Notes: generated from the sequence alone by a model not told the origin. 51,928 nucleotides of DNA from ANME-2 cluster archaeon (GCA_014237145.1 JAAXOC010000009.1:1-51928), one strand, 5' to 3'. Shown: positions 15,193 to 24,468, numbered from the stretch's first letter. A program made the numbers and translations.

Positions 15193-16232
15193 TATAGCAC
15201 CTTCATTAATATTACAAATATCAATCCTGATGTCAGGGCGGCCACTGGCACCGTGATTACCCAGGATAAGATTATTTTCTTTATAACACTTAAATCAACC
15301 GCTGCAAGACCGCCCGCCAGTCCCACACCCACAACTGCCCCAACCAGGGTATGGGTAGTGGATATGGGTAGTGCACTATAGGAATGACCGAAGACTACCA
15401 CGGCCGTGGCAAACTCGGCTGAAAAACCCCTCGTGGGCGTCAGCTCAGTTATGCTGCTGCCGACTGTTTCAATAACCTTCCAGCCCCAGGTCCCAAGACC
15501 GATCACGATGCCGATACCGCCGATGGCCAATACCCACATAGGTATGACACCGTACTCTGTAATATTGGCAGCAGACAGGGCTGCAGACAGCGGGCCTATG
15601 GCATTGGCAACATCATTTGATCCGTGGGCAAGTGCCACAAAACAGGCAGACAGTATCTGGAGGTACCCGAATTTCTTTTCCAGCTTGTAGGGGTCATCCA
15701 CACGTGCCAAGAGGAAAATGCGTATAATCGTGAATATGGTAAATGCCATCAAGGCCCCGATAAGTGGAGATGTGATCCAGGAGATTACGATCTTTCCCAG
15801 CACGATCCATTGTATCTGGTCAATGGTGAAGGTATCAACAAACATGGTAGCAACCAGTCCAAAACCTGTTATTGCGCCCACGATTGAATGGGTCGTGGAA
15901 ACGGGCAAATGGTAGAAGGTGGCAAAAGTGATCCAGAAACTCGCAGCAAGTATAGCCGCCAGGGAACCGATTATTACAATGTTCGGGTCAACGCTTATAA
16001 TATTTTCAATGGGTACAATACCCTTTGCGATCTTGGTTGTGACCCTGTCGCCGAATACGAGTGCACCGACCAGTTCAAGCGTGCCTGCTATGATCACTAC
16101 CTGTTTGATCGATAATGCACCTGTACCAACCGAAGTGCCCATTGAATTGGCCAGGTCGTTGGCACCGATATTCCATGCCATATACAGACCGGCCACTAGC
16201 ACTAACAGTATGATCGGATCGAAAATATCCAT
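15192..16232 (-). CDS. pit: Pit-family inorganic phosphate transporter
   Basis: A 346-residue membrane transporter with two inverted halves, each carrying the family motif: GANDLANSMGTSVGTGALS (about 23-41) and GSNDVANAIGPLSAALS (about 205). Around ten membrane helices are predicted. It imports phosphate or metal-phosphate with a cation. It lies between phoU and DUF47 on one strand with a 3-bp gap and a 1-bp overlap, a dedicated low-affinity phosphate uptake operon. Confidence 0.93.
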   Translation of the reverse strand: MDIFDPIILLVLVAGLYMAWNIGANDLANSMGTSVGTGALSIKQVVIIAGTLELVGALVFGDRVTTKIAKGIVPIENIISVDPNIVIIGSLAAILAASFWITFATFYHLPVSTTHSIVGAITGFGLVATMFVDTFTIDQIQWIVLGKIVISWITSPLIGALMAFTIFTIIRIFLLARVDDPYKLEKKFGYLQILSACFVALAHGSNDVANAIGPLSAALSAANITEYGVIPMWVLAIGGIGIVIGLGTWGWKVIETVGSSITELTPTRGFSAEFATAVVVFGHSYSALPISTTHTLVGAVVGVGLAGGLAAVDLSVIKKIILSWVITVPVAALTSGLIFVILMKVL

Positions 16233-16235
16233 TTC

Positions 16236-16904
16236 TTAACCCCGTTTGTTCAGGTCCGGCTTTTCGCCGGTTACCATGTACACAACCCTTTCACATAGGT
16301 TGTTTATGTGGTCGCCCATACGTTCCAGGTATCGTGACGCAAATGTAAGATGTGATGCATTGGCTATCTTTTTTGGGTCCTCGATCATGTAAGTGATTAG
16401 TTCCCGCCTGACCTGGTCGAACAGTGCATCAATTTCCTCGTCCCTGGAAGCTATATCCTTTGCCAGTTCTACATCCTGCTTTTCCAGGGCTTCAATACTA
16501 CCATCCAGCATTTCCTGCAGGATATCAGACATCCTTGGTATATCCACCAGTGGTTTAATGTGTGGTGAACCTGCAGTGGCCTTGGTGATGTACGCAATTT
16601 CAACTGCCAGCCCGCTTATACTTTTAAGGTCGATGATCATCTTCAGGGTGCCCTTTAGCATCCTGAGTTGGGCTGGTGACACTTTTATTGTCATGGTCCT
16701 GGTGCACTTATCCTCAACAACATCACCGAATTCATCGATCTCCCTGTTCATTCCAATGACCTTATCTGCCAGGCTAGTCTCCTGCTCTTTGAGGGAAGTG
16801 ACGGTTCGGTCAATGGAAAGCCTGGTACGCTGCCCCATCTCCTTAATATCCCGGATAATATCCCTGATTATGTTATCAACATCTGTTTGTGCTTTATCCA
16901 CCAT
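16236..16904 (-). CDS. phoU: PhoU phosphate regulator
   Basis: A 222-residue three-helix-bundle repeat protein. Two PhoU repeats are visible: REIDEFGDVVEDKCTRTM and ASRDEEIDALFDQVRREL, each with the acidic metal-binding E/D pattern, and the C-terminal ASRYLERMGDHINNLCERV motif is diagnostic. It negatively regulates phosphate uptake. A GGTGA sequence precedes the ATG. It is the first gene of the operon, divergent from dihydroorotase across a 202-bp AT-rich gap likely to hold both promoters. Confidence 0.92.
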   Translation of the reverse strand: MVDKAQTDVDNIIRDIIRDIKEMGQRTRLSIDRTVTSLKEQETSLADKVIGMNREIDEFGDVVEDKCTRTMTIKVSPAQLRMLKGTLKMIIDLKSISGLAVEIAYITKATAGSPHIKPLVDIPRMSDILQEMLDGSIEALEKQDVELAKDIASRDEEIDALFDQVRRELITYMIEDPKKIANASHLTFASRYLERMGDHINNLCERVVYMVTGEKPDLNKRG

Positions 16905-17106
16905 ATTTTCACCATGTCAGATACTCAAAATATGTTCTACAAATATGCTCTTTCATCTTAATATCTTGTTACAAAATAGCATAGATATTTTTCGATTTGT
17001 GTTTACTGCCAAAGTATCTAAATATTTTCTACATAAAATATATAGTCATATATAGCCCCCTCCTTACATCAGGATTAATATTATATCAATTACATATACA
17101 ACCACA

Positions 17107-18516
17107 ATGCCTGACACAATAATCAAAAACGCCCGCATCTTTTACCAGGGACAGATACATGAAGCAGAGCTGGCTATTGAAGACGGGAAGGTTGTCGAGA
17201 TTGCAAAGATCATACCCAAAAATGATTTCGATCTTGTTATCAATGCAGACAATATGCTGGTACTTCCCGGCATAATCGATGTCCACGTTCATTTCAGGGA
17301 ACCGGGTATGAGCCACAAGGAAGACTGGTATTCAGGTTCATGTTCGGCTGCTGCCGGTGGGGTGACCACAGTAATAGACCATCCCAACACCATACCTCCT
17401 ACACTGGACAAGGACACTTTCAAGGCAAAACAGGAACTTGCCTCTTCCAGATCCATAATCGATTTCGGGATCAATGCCGGTGTAAAGGATAACCTGGATG
17501 AGCTTGCTTCATTGTGGAAGGCAGGCTGCTCGGCCTTTGGCGAGATATTCCTGGGCGAAAGCACGGGTTCTATGACTATAGAGCGCGACCACATGACTGC
17601 AGCATTGCAGATCACCCGCGACCTGGATGCCCTGGCATGTATCCATGCAGAAGACCAGGAGATACTCGAATCATATGGCAAATTGACAAAGGGAAACCTG
17701 GAGCCCGAGTCTTATTCAAAGAGCCGCCCGAATTTGTCAGAAGCAGTGGCAGTTGCCAATTCTATTGAAGATGTTATGGCTTTCAATGCAAAAGCACACT
17801 TGTGCCACATCAGCACCCGGGAATCTGTTGGCCTCATCAGGGGTGCCAAATGTGGAGATTATGGTGATTCCGGGGATTGTGGCGGCACGATCACAGCTGA
17901 GGCTGCACCGCACCACCTGTTCCTGTCAAATAAGGATTACGACCGGCTGGGCACACTTGGCAAGATGAACCCACCTCTTCGGAAAAGGCGCAGTCTCCAG
18001 TACCTGTGGAATGGCTTGAACGATGGTACTATTGATATCGTGGCCTCCGACCATGCCCCCCATACCGAAGCAGAGAAGCAGACAGATATCTGGTCAGCGC
18101 CTGCAGGTGTGCCCGGTGTTGAGACCATGCTGCCATTGATGCTGCTGGCGGTGCGGCGCAATCTTATTCCTTTGCCCAGGATGGTTGAGGTCATGTGCAC
18201 CAATCCGGCAATGATATTCGGACTGACAAACCACAGGAAGGGCGCCATCTGGAAAGGGTTCGATGCCGACCTGGTGCTTCTGGATACTGCAAATATATCA
18301 GAGGTCGATGCTGATAAGCTGCACAGCAAGGCAGGCTGGAGTCCCTATGAAGGTATGGAAGCTATATTCCCTGTAATGACCATATCAGGAGGCGAGGTGA
18401 TATGGGATGAAGGTATTCATGCCAAAAAAGGACGCGGCAAATTCCTGCCAGGTGCCGGGTACGATGAAAAGGCTCAAGAAGAGCCGGCAGCAATGTGCAG
18501 TATTGACGAAAAATAA
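17107..18516 (+). CDS. pyrC: Dihydroorotase
   Basis: A 469-residue type I dihydroorotase, third step of pyrimidine synthesis. Metal-binding HVHFREPG lies at 60-67, followed by GGVTTVIDHPNT, the ALACIHAEDQE and KAHLCHIST His motifs, and IVASDHAPH with the catalytic Asp (near 315). The length is slightly above the usual 420-450 because of an insert near residue 250 (CGDYGDSGDCGG). It is followed after 12 bp by mtxX, so pyrimidine and C1 genes are probably co-transcribed. Confidence 0.92.
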   Translation: MPDTIIKNARIFYQGQIHEAELAIEDGKVVEIAKIIPKNDFDLVINADNMLVLPGIIDVHVHFREPGMSHKEDWYSGSCSAAAGGVTTVIDHPNTIPPTLDKDTFKAKQELASSRSIIDFGINAGVKDNLDELASLWKAGCSAFGEIFLGESTGSMTIERDHMTAALQITRDLDALACIHAEDQEILESYGKLTKGNLEPESYSKSRPNLSEAVAVANSIEDVMAFNAKAHLCHISTRESVGLIRGAKCGDYGDSGDCGGTITAEAAPHHLFLSNKDYDRLGTLGKMNPPLRKRRSLQYLWNGLNDGTIDIVASDHAPHTEAEKQTDIWSAPAGVPGVETMLPLMLLAVRRNLIPLPRMVEVMCTNPAMIFGLTNHRKGAIWKGFDADLVLLDTANISEVDADKLHSKAGWSPYEGMEAIFPVMTISGGEVIWDEGIHAKKGRGKFLPGAGYDEKAQEEPAAMCSIDEK

Positions 18517-18528
18517 CCATATCATGGT

Positions 18529-19359
18529 GTGAGCATGAGCGAAATAATCTCAAGTATTGAGAAAAAGGCGGTGGAGAACCATGCCCGGGTTGCCCTGGGT
18601 ATGGGCAGTGTAAGTTCTAAACTCCTGAATAGTGCGGTTCTGGCAGGTGAATTCGCAGAGGTAGTGCTGGTTGGGAACAGCAGTGAGATTCATGAAATAG
18701 GCACAGACCTGGAAGTGGTTCATTCTGTTGAGGCTGCCAAGACCATAGTTGACATGCTTGCCACAGGGGGTGTGGATGCGGCTGTTCGCGGCACCCTGTC
18801 GGCCACGTCCACGCTGTCTTATCTCAAAGAAAGGCTGGGTATGAAAAGCCTCTACCGGGTGGCACTGCTTGAAACCCCGGACGGGATTCCGCTGTTCCTG
18901 GCTCCGGTGGGTATTGATGAAGGGAGCACTGTTGAGGGTAAACTTGAGTTTATCAGGCGCGGGGCAGAGCACATCAGGAGGTTGGGTGTGGAGCCAAGGA
19001 TAGCGATACTTTCTGGCGGGAGGTTCGAGGATAAGGGGCGGGACCCGTATGTGGATAAGACGCTGGACGATGCTGAGTTTGTCACACGCAAAGCCTTAGA
19101 AGAAGGCTATGATGTACGACACTACGGCATACTTATCGAGGATGCAGTGGGTGAGGCTAACTTTATTATTGCTCCTGACGGTGTTTCAGGGAACCTTATT
19201 TTCAGGACTTTGGTTCTGGTTGCCGGTGGGTACGGATATGGTGCGGTTGTGTTGATGGATAAAGTGTTTGTGGATTCCAGCCGGGTGGGCGGGCATTACA
19301 CTAAGGCCATTATGATAGCTTCCGCACTTGCGGGTAAATCCTCTCTTCGGTTGGGTTGA
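18529..19359 (+). CDS. mtxX: MtxX, methanogenesis marker protein 4
   Basis: A 276-residue protein of the phosphate acetyl/butyryltransferase fold, known as methanogenesis marker protein 4. Features include VALGMGSVSSKLLNSAVLAG, the AAVRGTLSATSTLSYLKERL segment and EARVVILSGGR-like AILSGGRFEDKGRDPYVD. Its biochemical role is not established. The GTG at 18529 or the ATG at 18535 may start it; the latter has GGTG at fitting distance. It leads an mtxX-mtxA-mtxH cluster like that described in Methanosarcina barkeri. Confidence 0.9.
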   Translation: MSMSEIISSIEKKAVENHARVALGMGSVSSKLLNSAVLAGEFAEVVLVGNSSEIHEIGTDLEVVHSVEAAKTIVDMLATGGVDAAVRGTLSATSTLSYLKERLGMKSLYRVALLETPDGIPLFLAPVGIDEGSTVEGKLEFIRRGAEHIRRLGVEPRIAILSGGRFEDKGRDPYVDKTLDDAEFVTRKALEEGYDVRHYGILIEDAVGEANFIIAPDGVSGNLIFRTLVLVAGGYGYGAVVLMDKVFVDSSRVGGHYTKAIMIASALAGKSSLRLG

Positions 19360-19431
19360 CTTGGAGTATATACTCATGTTACAATCACAACATAAGCCAT
19401 TAAATAACTGAAAAACAATGAGTGTGCAAGA

Positions 19432-20025
19432 ATGTCGGATGACACCATCGATAAAGAATGGCCACCTGTACGGGGTGATTATACAGTGGTCGACCCAAGC
19501 TCGCGGATTTGTGTAGCCACCCTTGCCAGTGACATGGAAGCGTTCCCTGGTGCATGTATGGTAGGCAGCTGCAAGACAGAGAACCTGGGTATTGAGAAGA
19601 TCATTATAAATACTATTTCAAATTCCAATATCAGGTACATCTTAGTATGTGGCAACGAGTCAAGGGGACACCTTTCAGGCAATACACTTCTTGCAATACA
19701 CCATAACGGTATAGATGAACAGGGCAGGATAATCGGTTCGGACGGTGCAATTCCTTTTATAGAGAACATCCCGGCAGAGGCCATTGAACGATTCAGGCAG
19801 CAGGTGGAACTAATTGACAGGCGCGGACTTGTTGAGACAAATAAGATACAGGAATTGATCAATGAATACCGGTCAAGGGGCAACCCCTTCCCGGAACCGC
19901 CGATGGTCATTGAAACCAGGAAGAAGAAACAAAAGATTAATCGTGAGATCACAGGCGGGGACATGATGATAGCTCCCGGAATCATGATGGACTCAACATC
20001 AGGGGTCATATTTGCCGAGACCTGA
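19432..20025 (+). CDS. mtxA: MtxA, soluble MtrA-type corrinoid methyltransferase subunit
   Basis: A 197-residue homologue of MtrA, the cobamide-carrying subunit of tetrahydromethanopterin:CoM methyltransferase. YTVVDPSSRICVATLASDM opens the fold, and GNESRGHLSGNTLLAIHHNG carries the His (His80, in GHLSG) equivalent to the cobalt-ligating His of MtrA. Unlike MtrA of the Na+-pumping Mtr complex, it has no C-terminal membrane helix, so it should act in the cytoplasm. It lies between mtxX and mtxH and probably hands a methyl group to or from MtxH. Confidence 0.9.
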   Translation: MSDDTIDKEWPPVRGDYTVVDPSSRICVATLASDMEAFPGACMVGSCKTENLGIEKIIINTISNSNIRYILVCGNESRGHLSGNTLLAIHHNGIDEQGRIIGSDGAIPFIENIPAEAIERFRQQVELIDRRGLVETNKIQELINEYRSRGNPFPEPPMVIETRKKKQKINREITGGDMMIAPGIMMDSTSGVIFAET

Positions 20026-20049
20026 AACAAAAAAACAGGACTGATCAAT

Positions 20050-20982
20050 ATGTTCACATTCCAGAAAGTGCAGGAGATCGTAAATATCGCTAATATCAAG
20101 ATTGGCGGCCAGCCCGGCGAATACCCGACAGTACTGGCAGGGACCATCTTCTACAACAAACACAGCATAGTCCTGGACCCTGGGAAAGGTATCTTTGATA
20201 AGCCCGCTGCCGAGAAAATAATCAACAGGCAGCAGGAACTCTCTGATGAAACAGGCAATCCATGCATGGTGCACATCTATGCAGAGAGTCGTGATGCGGC
20301 AATGCGCTACCTGGACTTTGTGAGCAATGTAACTGATGCGCCCCTTTTAATTGATTCTACTGAAAGCCGTGTACGGATGGCTGCAGCCAGTTATGTCAGT
20401 GAGATCGGACTGGCCGATAAGACCATTTATAACAGCTTGAATATGGCAGTGACAGAAGAAGAGATCGAGGCACTGACTTTATCAGACATGGATACTGCCA
20501 TCATCCTGGGCTTCAATGCAATGGATTCAAGCCTGGGCGGGCGTATGGAACTATTGGAGAACGGCGGAAAGGTACTGCCTCATGGTCTGTTTGAGACAGC
20601 AGATGAATGTGGCATCAAGAAGAAGCTCATCGACCCCAGCATTACTCCCATGGGAAACGGTGCCGGAGTAGCGCTTCGGATGACCATTGCTGCCAAGGCA
20701 AAATGGGGCATTCCAGTGGGTTCAGGTATCCATAATGCCCCGTCTGCATGGAACTGGCTTCGAAATATGGGGGAAGATGATAAACTAATTTACAGGATAT
20801 GTGATATTGCATCCACTGGTATCCAGCAGATGGCAGCCGGGGACTTCATACTGTACGGCCCCATCGAAAATGCGCGATATACATTCCCAATGGCAGCCAT
20901 GGCTGATATCATGATATCAGAAAGTGTGGCAGACATGGGGATCGAACCGGTGGAAGGTCACCCGATATGGAAATTGGTTTGA
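20050..20982 (+). CDS. mtxH: MtxH, MtrH-type methyltransferase subunit
   Basis: A 310-residue MtrH homologue with a TIM-barrel methyltransferase fold: MFTFQKVQEIVNIANIKIGG at the start, IVLDPGKGIFDKPAAEKII, then LLIDSTESRVRMAAASYVSE and MGNGAGVALRMTIAAKAKWG. MtrH transfers the methyl group between tetrahydromethanopterin and the corrinoid of MtrA. It follows mtxA by 24 bp. No other mtr subunit (B-G) is present, so the pair likely forms a non-energy-conserving methyltransferase; direction and partner are inferred. Confidence 0.9.
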   Translation: MFTFQKVQEIVNIANIKIGGQPGEYPTVLAGTIFYNKHSIVLDPGKGIFDKPAAEKIINRQQELSDETGNPCMVHIYAESRDAAMRYLDFVSNVTDAPLLIDSTESRVRMAAASYVSEIGLADKTIYNSLNMAVTEEEIEALTLSDMDTAIILGFNAMDSSLGGRMELLENGGKVLPHGLFETADECGIKKKLIDPSITPMGNGAGVALRMTIAAKAKWGIPVGSGIHNAPSAWNWLRNMGEDDKLIYRICDIASTGIQQMAAGDFILYGPIENARYTFPMAAMADIMISESVADMGIEPVEGHPIWKLV

Positions 20983-21050
20983 ATGTATCGATAATGGGGC
21001 ATGTGAATATACCGATACGTATAAATTTCATATACCATACTATGATATTA

Positions 21051-21107
21051 GTGGAAGTTTATAATAGAAGTTTATTAGTAGAGCTTCATTAATAGAAGTC
21101 TGGTTTT
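21051..21107. repeat. Degenerate short tandem repeat upstream of the DHH gene
   Basis: Four imperfect 14-16-bp units are visible: AGTGGAAGTTTATA, ATAGAAGTTTATTA, GTAGAGCTTCATTA, ATAGAAGTCTGG. They lie in the promoter zone of the DHH-like gene (start 21125) and may be an operator or a slippage product. Confidence 0.5.
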
Positions 21108-21124
21108 ATTGGACGTGACATATT

Positions 21125-22177
21125 GTGAAAAAGCTGGGATTTTTTAAGCGCAGGAAACTCAAGTCCATATTAAGAAGAACACAAGACGGACTGACAATAC
21201 TTATCAGGAAAAACCCTACTGTAGATTCTCTTGCAAGTGCCTATGCTCTTGCAAGGATTGCAGAACATTTCCATATCAATGCAAAATGCTATTATTCCGG
21301 CACCGTACACCATAAGGGCCTGCTAAATATAATGGGATCTGGTATAGAACCTTTGCCTGATGTAATAACAGATGAAATTTCAGGCACGCTTGCTTTGGTA
21401 GATGTAGTCCCAAGTGAATTGCCTGAAGATGTCAGTGCTTTAATTGACATCCCTGCGATAATCATTTCGCATTCCAGGATGGCGAATAAGGATATCAAAT
21501 GCCATTATAAAGATATAAGGGCAAATGTTGAAACAACTTCCACCATCATGGTCCAGTACTTCAGAAGCCTGAAGGTACCAATAGACAGTACCATAGCAAC
21601 CATGTTCCTGTTCGCGATCAGGGACAGAACCAGGACTTTTTTAACTAACCTGAATAAACACGGACTTGAAGCATACCTCTTTGTGCTTGAACACATGGAC
21701 CATGACCTGCTCCTGAAATTAGAGAAACCAGATGTAAAATCCGAGACATTTAATGATCTTTCAAAAGCACTGAATAACAGGGAGATAAAAAGTACATACC
21801 TTTTGACCAATACCGGTTATATCAAAGACCCTGGTACTCTGCCAAAGGTATGCAAATATATGCTTGACCTGGAGGGGATATCTACCGCCCTTGTCTATGC
21901 AGTGGACACTTCCAATATATACGTATATGCAGTATCCAACAATATCGAGATCAACCTGACACAGGTATTTAAAAAAGCATTCGGACACTGTGGTAATATA
22001 ATCGGCAATTCGTCTTATGCATCCATTACCATTCCACTGGGGCTGTTTAGTGTAATTACCAAAAATAGCAATAATGTTAAAAGTAAAGAGTTAATGTTAG
22101 ATACCATTAAAAATTCAATCTCATCAAGGTTCTCCAGGACCATTAAGGAAGGAGAAGGTAAACTGGAAGACGAATAA
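21125..22177 (+). CDS. Degenerate DHH-family phosphoesterase-like protein
   Basis: A 350-residue protein with the RecJ/NrnA-like DHH layout: TILIRKNPTVDSLASAYALARI at 24-45, ALVDVVPSELPE, IIISHSRM near residue 118, and a C-terminal DHHA1-like part (AFGHCGNIIGNSSYASITIP). The metal-binding residues are largely lost: the usual NPDxDAIGSA is NPTVDSLASA and the DHH triad is ISHS. It is therefore probably not an active phosphatase and may be a binding or regulatory protein. Start is a GTG. It follows mtxH by 140 bp. Confidence 0.75.
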   Translation: MKKLGFFKRRKLKSILRRTQDGLTILIRKNPTVDSLASAYALARIAEHFHINAKCYYSGTVHHKGLLNIMGSGIEPLPDVITDEISGTLALVDVVPSELPEDVSALIDIPAIIISHSRMANKDIKCHYKDIRANVETTSTIMVQYFRSLKVPIDSTIATMFLFAIRDRTRTFLTNLNKHGLEAYLFVLEHMDHDLLLKLEKPDVKSETFNDLSKALNNREIKSTYLLTNTGYIKDPGTLPKVCKYMLDLEGISTALVYAVDTSNIYVYAVSNNIEINLTQVFKKAFGHCGNIIGNSSYASITIPLGLFSVITKNSNNVKSKELMLDTIKNSISSRFSRTIKEGEGKLEDE

Positions 22178-22203
22178 CCTGCTTATTCGATAGAAGGGTA
22201 ACA

Positions 22204-22374
22204 TCATCCACTAAGTACAGTATCTACAGAACCCAGCCCGGGCCCACCTTTGCACTGGACACAGACTCCCCTTGTAGCATCAAAGCAATTGCTACATACG
22301 AGACGACCACATAACTGGCATGTATACATTGTAGCCGAATGGTGACATATACTGCATATTCCTTTTAATTCCAA
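22204..22374 (-). CDS. Small cross-brace zinc-finger protein (TTG start)
   Basis: A 56-residue protein reading GICSICHHSATMYTCQLCG, then RLVCSNCFDATRGVCVQCKG. Ten Cys/His ligands in CxxCHH...CxxC....CxxC.......CxxC spacing suggest a two-zinc RING- or B-box-like cross-brace fold. The likely start is a TTG at 22374, as no ATG or GTG opens this frame; upstream sense codons continue without one. Similar small zinc proteins occur in methanogens with no known role. It lies convergent with the DHH-like gene. Confidence 0.6.
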   Translation of the reverse strand: MELKGICSICHHSATMYTCQLCGRLVCSNCFDATRGVCVQCKGGPGLGSVDTVLSG

Positions 22375-22438
22375 GATATATCGCCATCGATTGTGGTTAA
22401 TTGATATAATGTCAAATAATTGAATCCCAAAATATACT

Positions 22439-22585
22439 TCAGGATGCCTGGTATGGGGAGTAGAACTCTTCGATTATCCACTGGCTCAATTCATCTTCCC
22501 AGTTTTTGTCAATGTTTTTCTTATCGACCAACAGGGAAGATTTGTGTTGTTCACATTTTTCGATTTTACATTTCATGATTTTCAT
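22439..22585 (-). CDS. Small hypothetical protein (48 aa)
   Basis: A 48-residue frame, MKIMKCKIEKCEQHKSSLLV onward, ending WIIEEFYSPYQAS. It contains two Cys and a His in CKIEKCEQH spacing. No family is recognised. It shares strand with the zinc-finger ORF downstream (65 bp gap), so the two could be co-expressed. The remaining DNA from 22586 to 22801 contains only the hairpin repeat at 22716. Confidence 0.4.
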   Translation of the reverse strand: MKIMKCKIEKCEQHKSSLLVDKKNIDKNWEDELSQWIIEEFYSPYQAS

Positions 22586-22715
22586 ACCATTACTTTATAC
22601 ATTACGCTCTAAAAAGCCAACATGTATTATGCCTTAAATAGTTGTCGATTTTTTCTACAGTTATCGTATGAAAAGGATATCCTGTTTTATTTACATTTGA
22701 TCAAAACAGGATCAA

Positions 22716-22768
22716 GAAAACGCTCACTTCGTTCGCTTTTTCTAAGCCTGCTGAAAAGTATATACCTT
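22716..22768 (+). repeat. Dispersed hairpin repeat near the pdxS 3' end
   Basis: AAAACGCTCACTTCGTTCGC followed by TTTTTCTAAGCC and AAGTATATAC. An inverted, diverged copy lies at 26843-26899. Both are just downstream of a minus-strand gene (pdxS here, the helicase there). The GCTCACTTCGTTCGC part is near-palindromic and T-rich behind, so a terminator-like role is possible. Confidence 0.55.
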
Positions 22769-22801
22769 CACTATACGTTAAAAAAGCAAAATGGGTGGTA
22801 A

Positions 22802-23713
22802 TTACCACCCTCGGGTCTGCAGTATTTCCTCTTCGGGAATGCTGCTTATACTGATACCTTTCATCTGGTCGCCCAGACCCTTTGAAATCTCGGCCAGTAC
22901 ACCCGGATTGTCAAAATTATTAACAGCTTCTACAATGGCAGAGGCCATCGTGGCCGGTTTTTCGGATTTGAATATCCCACTGCCAACGAAAACACCATCA
23001 ACACCAAGCTTCATCATCAATGCCGCATCTGCAGGAGTGGCAACACCTCCGGCTGCAAAGTTCACTACTGGAAGGCGCTGTCGTTGGGCGGTATCCACAA
23101 CCAGTTCGATTGGAGCCTCAATTTCACGGGCTACACGTTCTATTTCCTGAAGGTCCATGCCTTTTAATTTACCAATCTGTTCGTTGATCAGGCGCATGTG
23201 CCGCACAGCTTCGCTCACATCGCCTGTGCCTGCCTCGCCTTTAGTGCGTATCATGGCCGCTCCTTCGTGTATCCTTCGCAGGGCTTCGCCCAGGTTCCGT
23301 GCTCCGCATACGAAGGGTATGGTAAAATTTCTTTTGTCTATATGATATTTAATGTCAGCCGGTGTGAGCACTTCAGACTCATCGATCATATCCGCGCCTA
23401 ACGCTTCTAATATCTCAGCTTCTACAAAATGCCCGATACGGGCCTTTGCCATAACAGGTATAGTGACCGAATCAATGATCTCGGCTATGATCTGCGGATC
23501 AGCCATCCGTGCCACTCCGCCAGTTTTCCTGATATCGGCCGGAACCATATGCAGGGCCATGACCGCAACAGCCCCGGCATCTTCTGCTATATGCGCCTCT
23601 TCCGGATTAGTTACATCCATGATGACCCCGCCCTTTTGCATTTTGGCAAACCCGCGTTTTAATAGTTCAGTACCGTGTCGTAATTTTTCAAGTTCCATTT
23701 TATCAACCTGCAC
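22802..23713 (-). CDS. pdxS: PdxS, pyridoxal 5'-phosphate synthase subunit
   Basis: A 303-residue TIM-barrel enzyme that builds PLP from ribose 5-phosphate, glyceraldehyde 3-phosphate and ammonia with the glutaminase PdxT. Motifs: [20 protein letters not shown] (about 48-67), [16 protein letters not shown] with the catalytic Lys, [10 protein letters not shown], and [16 protein letters not shown] with the phosphate loop. The family is very conserved and this copy is full length. No pdxT is in the window. It is divergent from an Lrp regulator. Confidence 0.95.
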   Translation of the reverse strand: MQVDKMELEKLRHGTELLKRGFAKMQKGGVIMDVTNPEEAHIAEDAGAVAVMALHMVPADIRKTGGVARMADPQIIAEIIDSVTIPVMAKARIGHFVEAEILEALGADMIDESEVLTPADIKYHIDKRNFTIPFVCGARNLGEALRRIHEGAAMIRTKGEAGTGDVSEAVRHMRLINEQIGKLKGMDLQEIERVAREIEAPIELVVDTAQRQRLPVVNFAAGGVATPADAALMMKLGVDGVFVGSGIFKSEKPATMASAIVEAVNNFDNPGVLAEISKGLGDQMKGISISSIPEEEILQTRGW

Positions 23714-23852
23714 TCTAAATGTAATTCATGCCTATTATCTTTACGTCTGGCAGCATGTGAAGTATAATTCCTAATACTCATGTGAGTATGTATCCATAAA
23801 ATCCAGACTTAATCTAATATGATAAATGATAAAACTTGCTTTCTATTACCGG

Positions 23853-23950
23853 AAAAAAAGTGCAAACTTTATATATTTATAAAATATAAAATATAAAACT
23901 TAATAATCACTTATTTTGCACCACTTTTTTTGATTTTGCTTGATTTGTCG
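23853..23950. promoter_or_regulatory. Inverted repeat between pdxS and lrp (candidate operator)
   Basis: AAAAAAAGTGCAAA at 23853-23866 is the inverse of TTTGCACCACTTTTTT at 23935-23950 except for three extra bases. Between them lies a very AT-rich stretch (TATATATTTATAAAATATAA). The position, upstream of the Lrp-type gene and divergent from pdxS, suits autoregulation by the Lrp protein. Confidence 0.45.
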
Positions 23951-23991
23951 AAATTTTTATATTGTAGTACTATAAGATATTCTGTTTAATT

Positions 23992-24450
23992 ATGGACGAA
24001 TTGGATATTTTTATTCTTAAATTTCTTTCAAAGAATGGCCGTATGCACAGTACTGACATAGCAAAAGAACTTGGAGTTGCCACTTCTACCATCCACAAAC
24101 GCATTAAGAACCTTGAATCTGAAGGCATAATTGAGAATTTTACAATAATAACTGACCCGTCCAAACTTGATCTTAACATTACCACATTCATTGGCCTTAA
24201 TATAGATTCAAGCCTGAGGATCAATATAATCAATAAACTCAATAATATCGAAGATATACTTGAGATATATGAACTGCTGGAACCCTATGACCTGTTTTTA
24301 AAAGTAAGGACCTTTGACATAAATTCCCTTAAGAACAATGTACTTCGTATAATCAATGAGATAGAGGGGGTACTTGGGTCAAGCAGCCTGATCACTACAA
24401 GGAGGCACAAAGAAAAAGCTTGTAACATTTTAATAAAGGATGTAAAGTAA
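23992..24450 (+). CDS. Lrp/AsnC-family transcriptional regulator
   Basis: A 152-residue regulator with an N-terminal winged HTH (LDIFILKFLSKNGRMHSTDI, then ELGVATSTIHKRIKNLESEG) and a C-terminal RAM/ACT-like ligand domain (residues about 70-150). The family binds amino acids and forms octamers. It is divergent from pdxS across a 278-bp AT-rich region with an inverted repeat, and is followed by a single-TM peptide gene. The ligand and targets are unknown. Confidence 0.9.
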   Translation: MDELDIFILKFLSKNGRMHSTDIAKELGVATSTIHKRIKNLESEGIIENFTIITDPSKLDLNITTFIGLNIDSSLRINIINKLNNIEDILEIYELLEPYDLFLKVRTFDINSLKNNVLRIINEIEGVLGSSSLITTRRHKEKACNILIKDVK

Positions 24451-24468
24451 AATGTGAGGTAAAATAAA

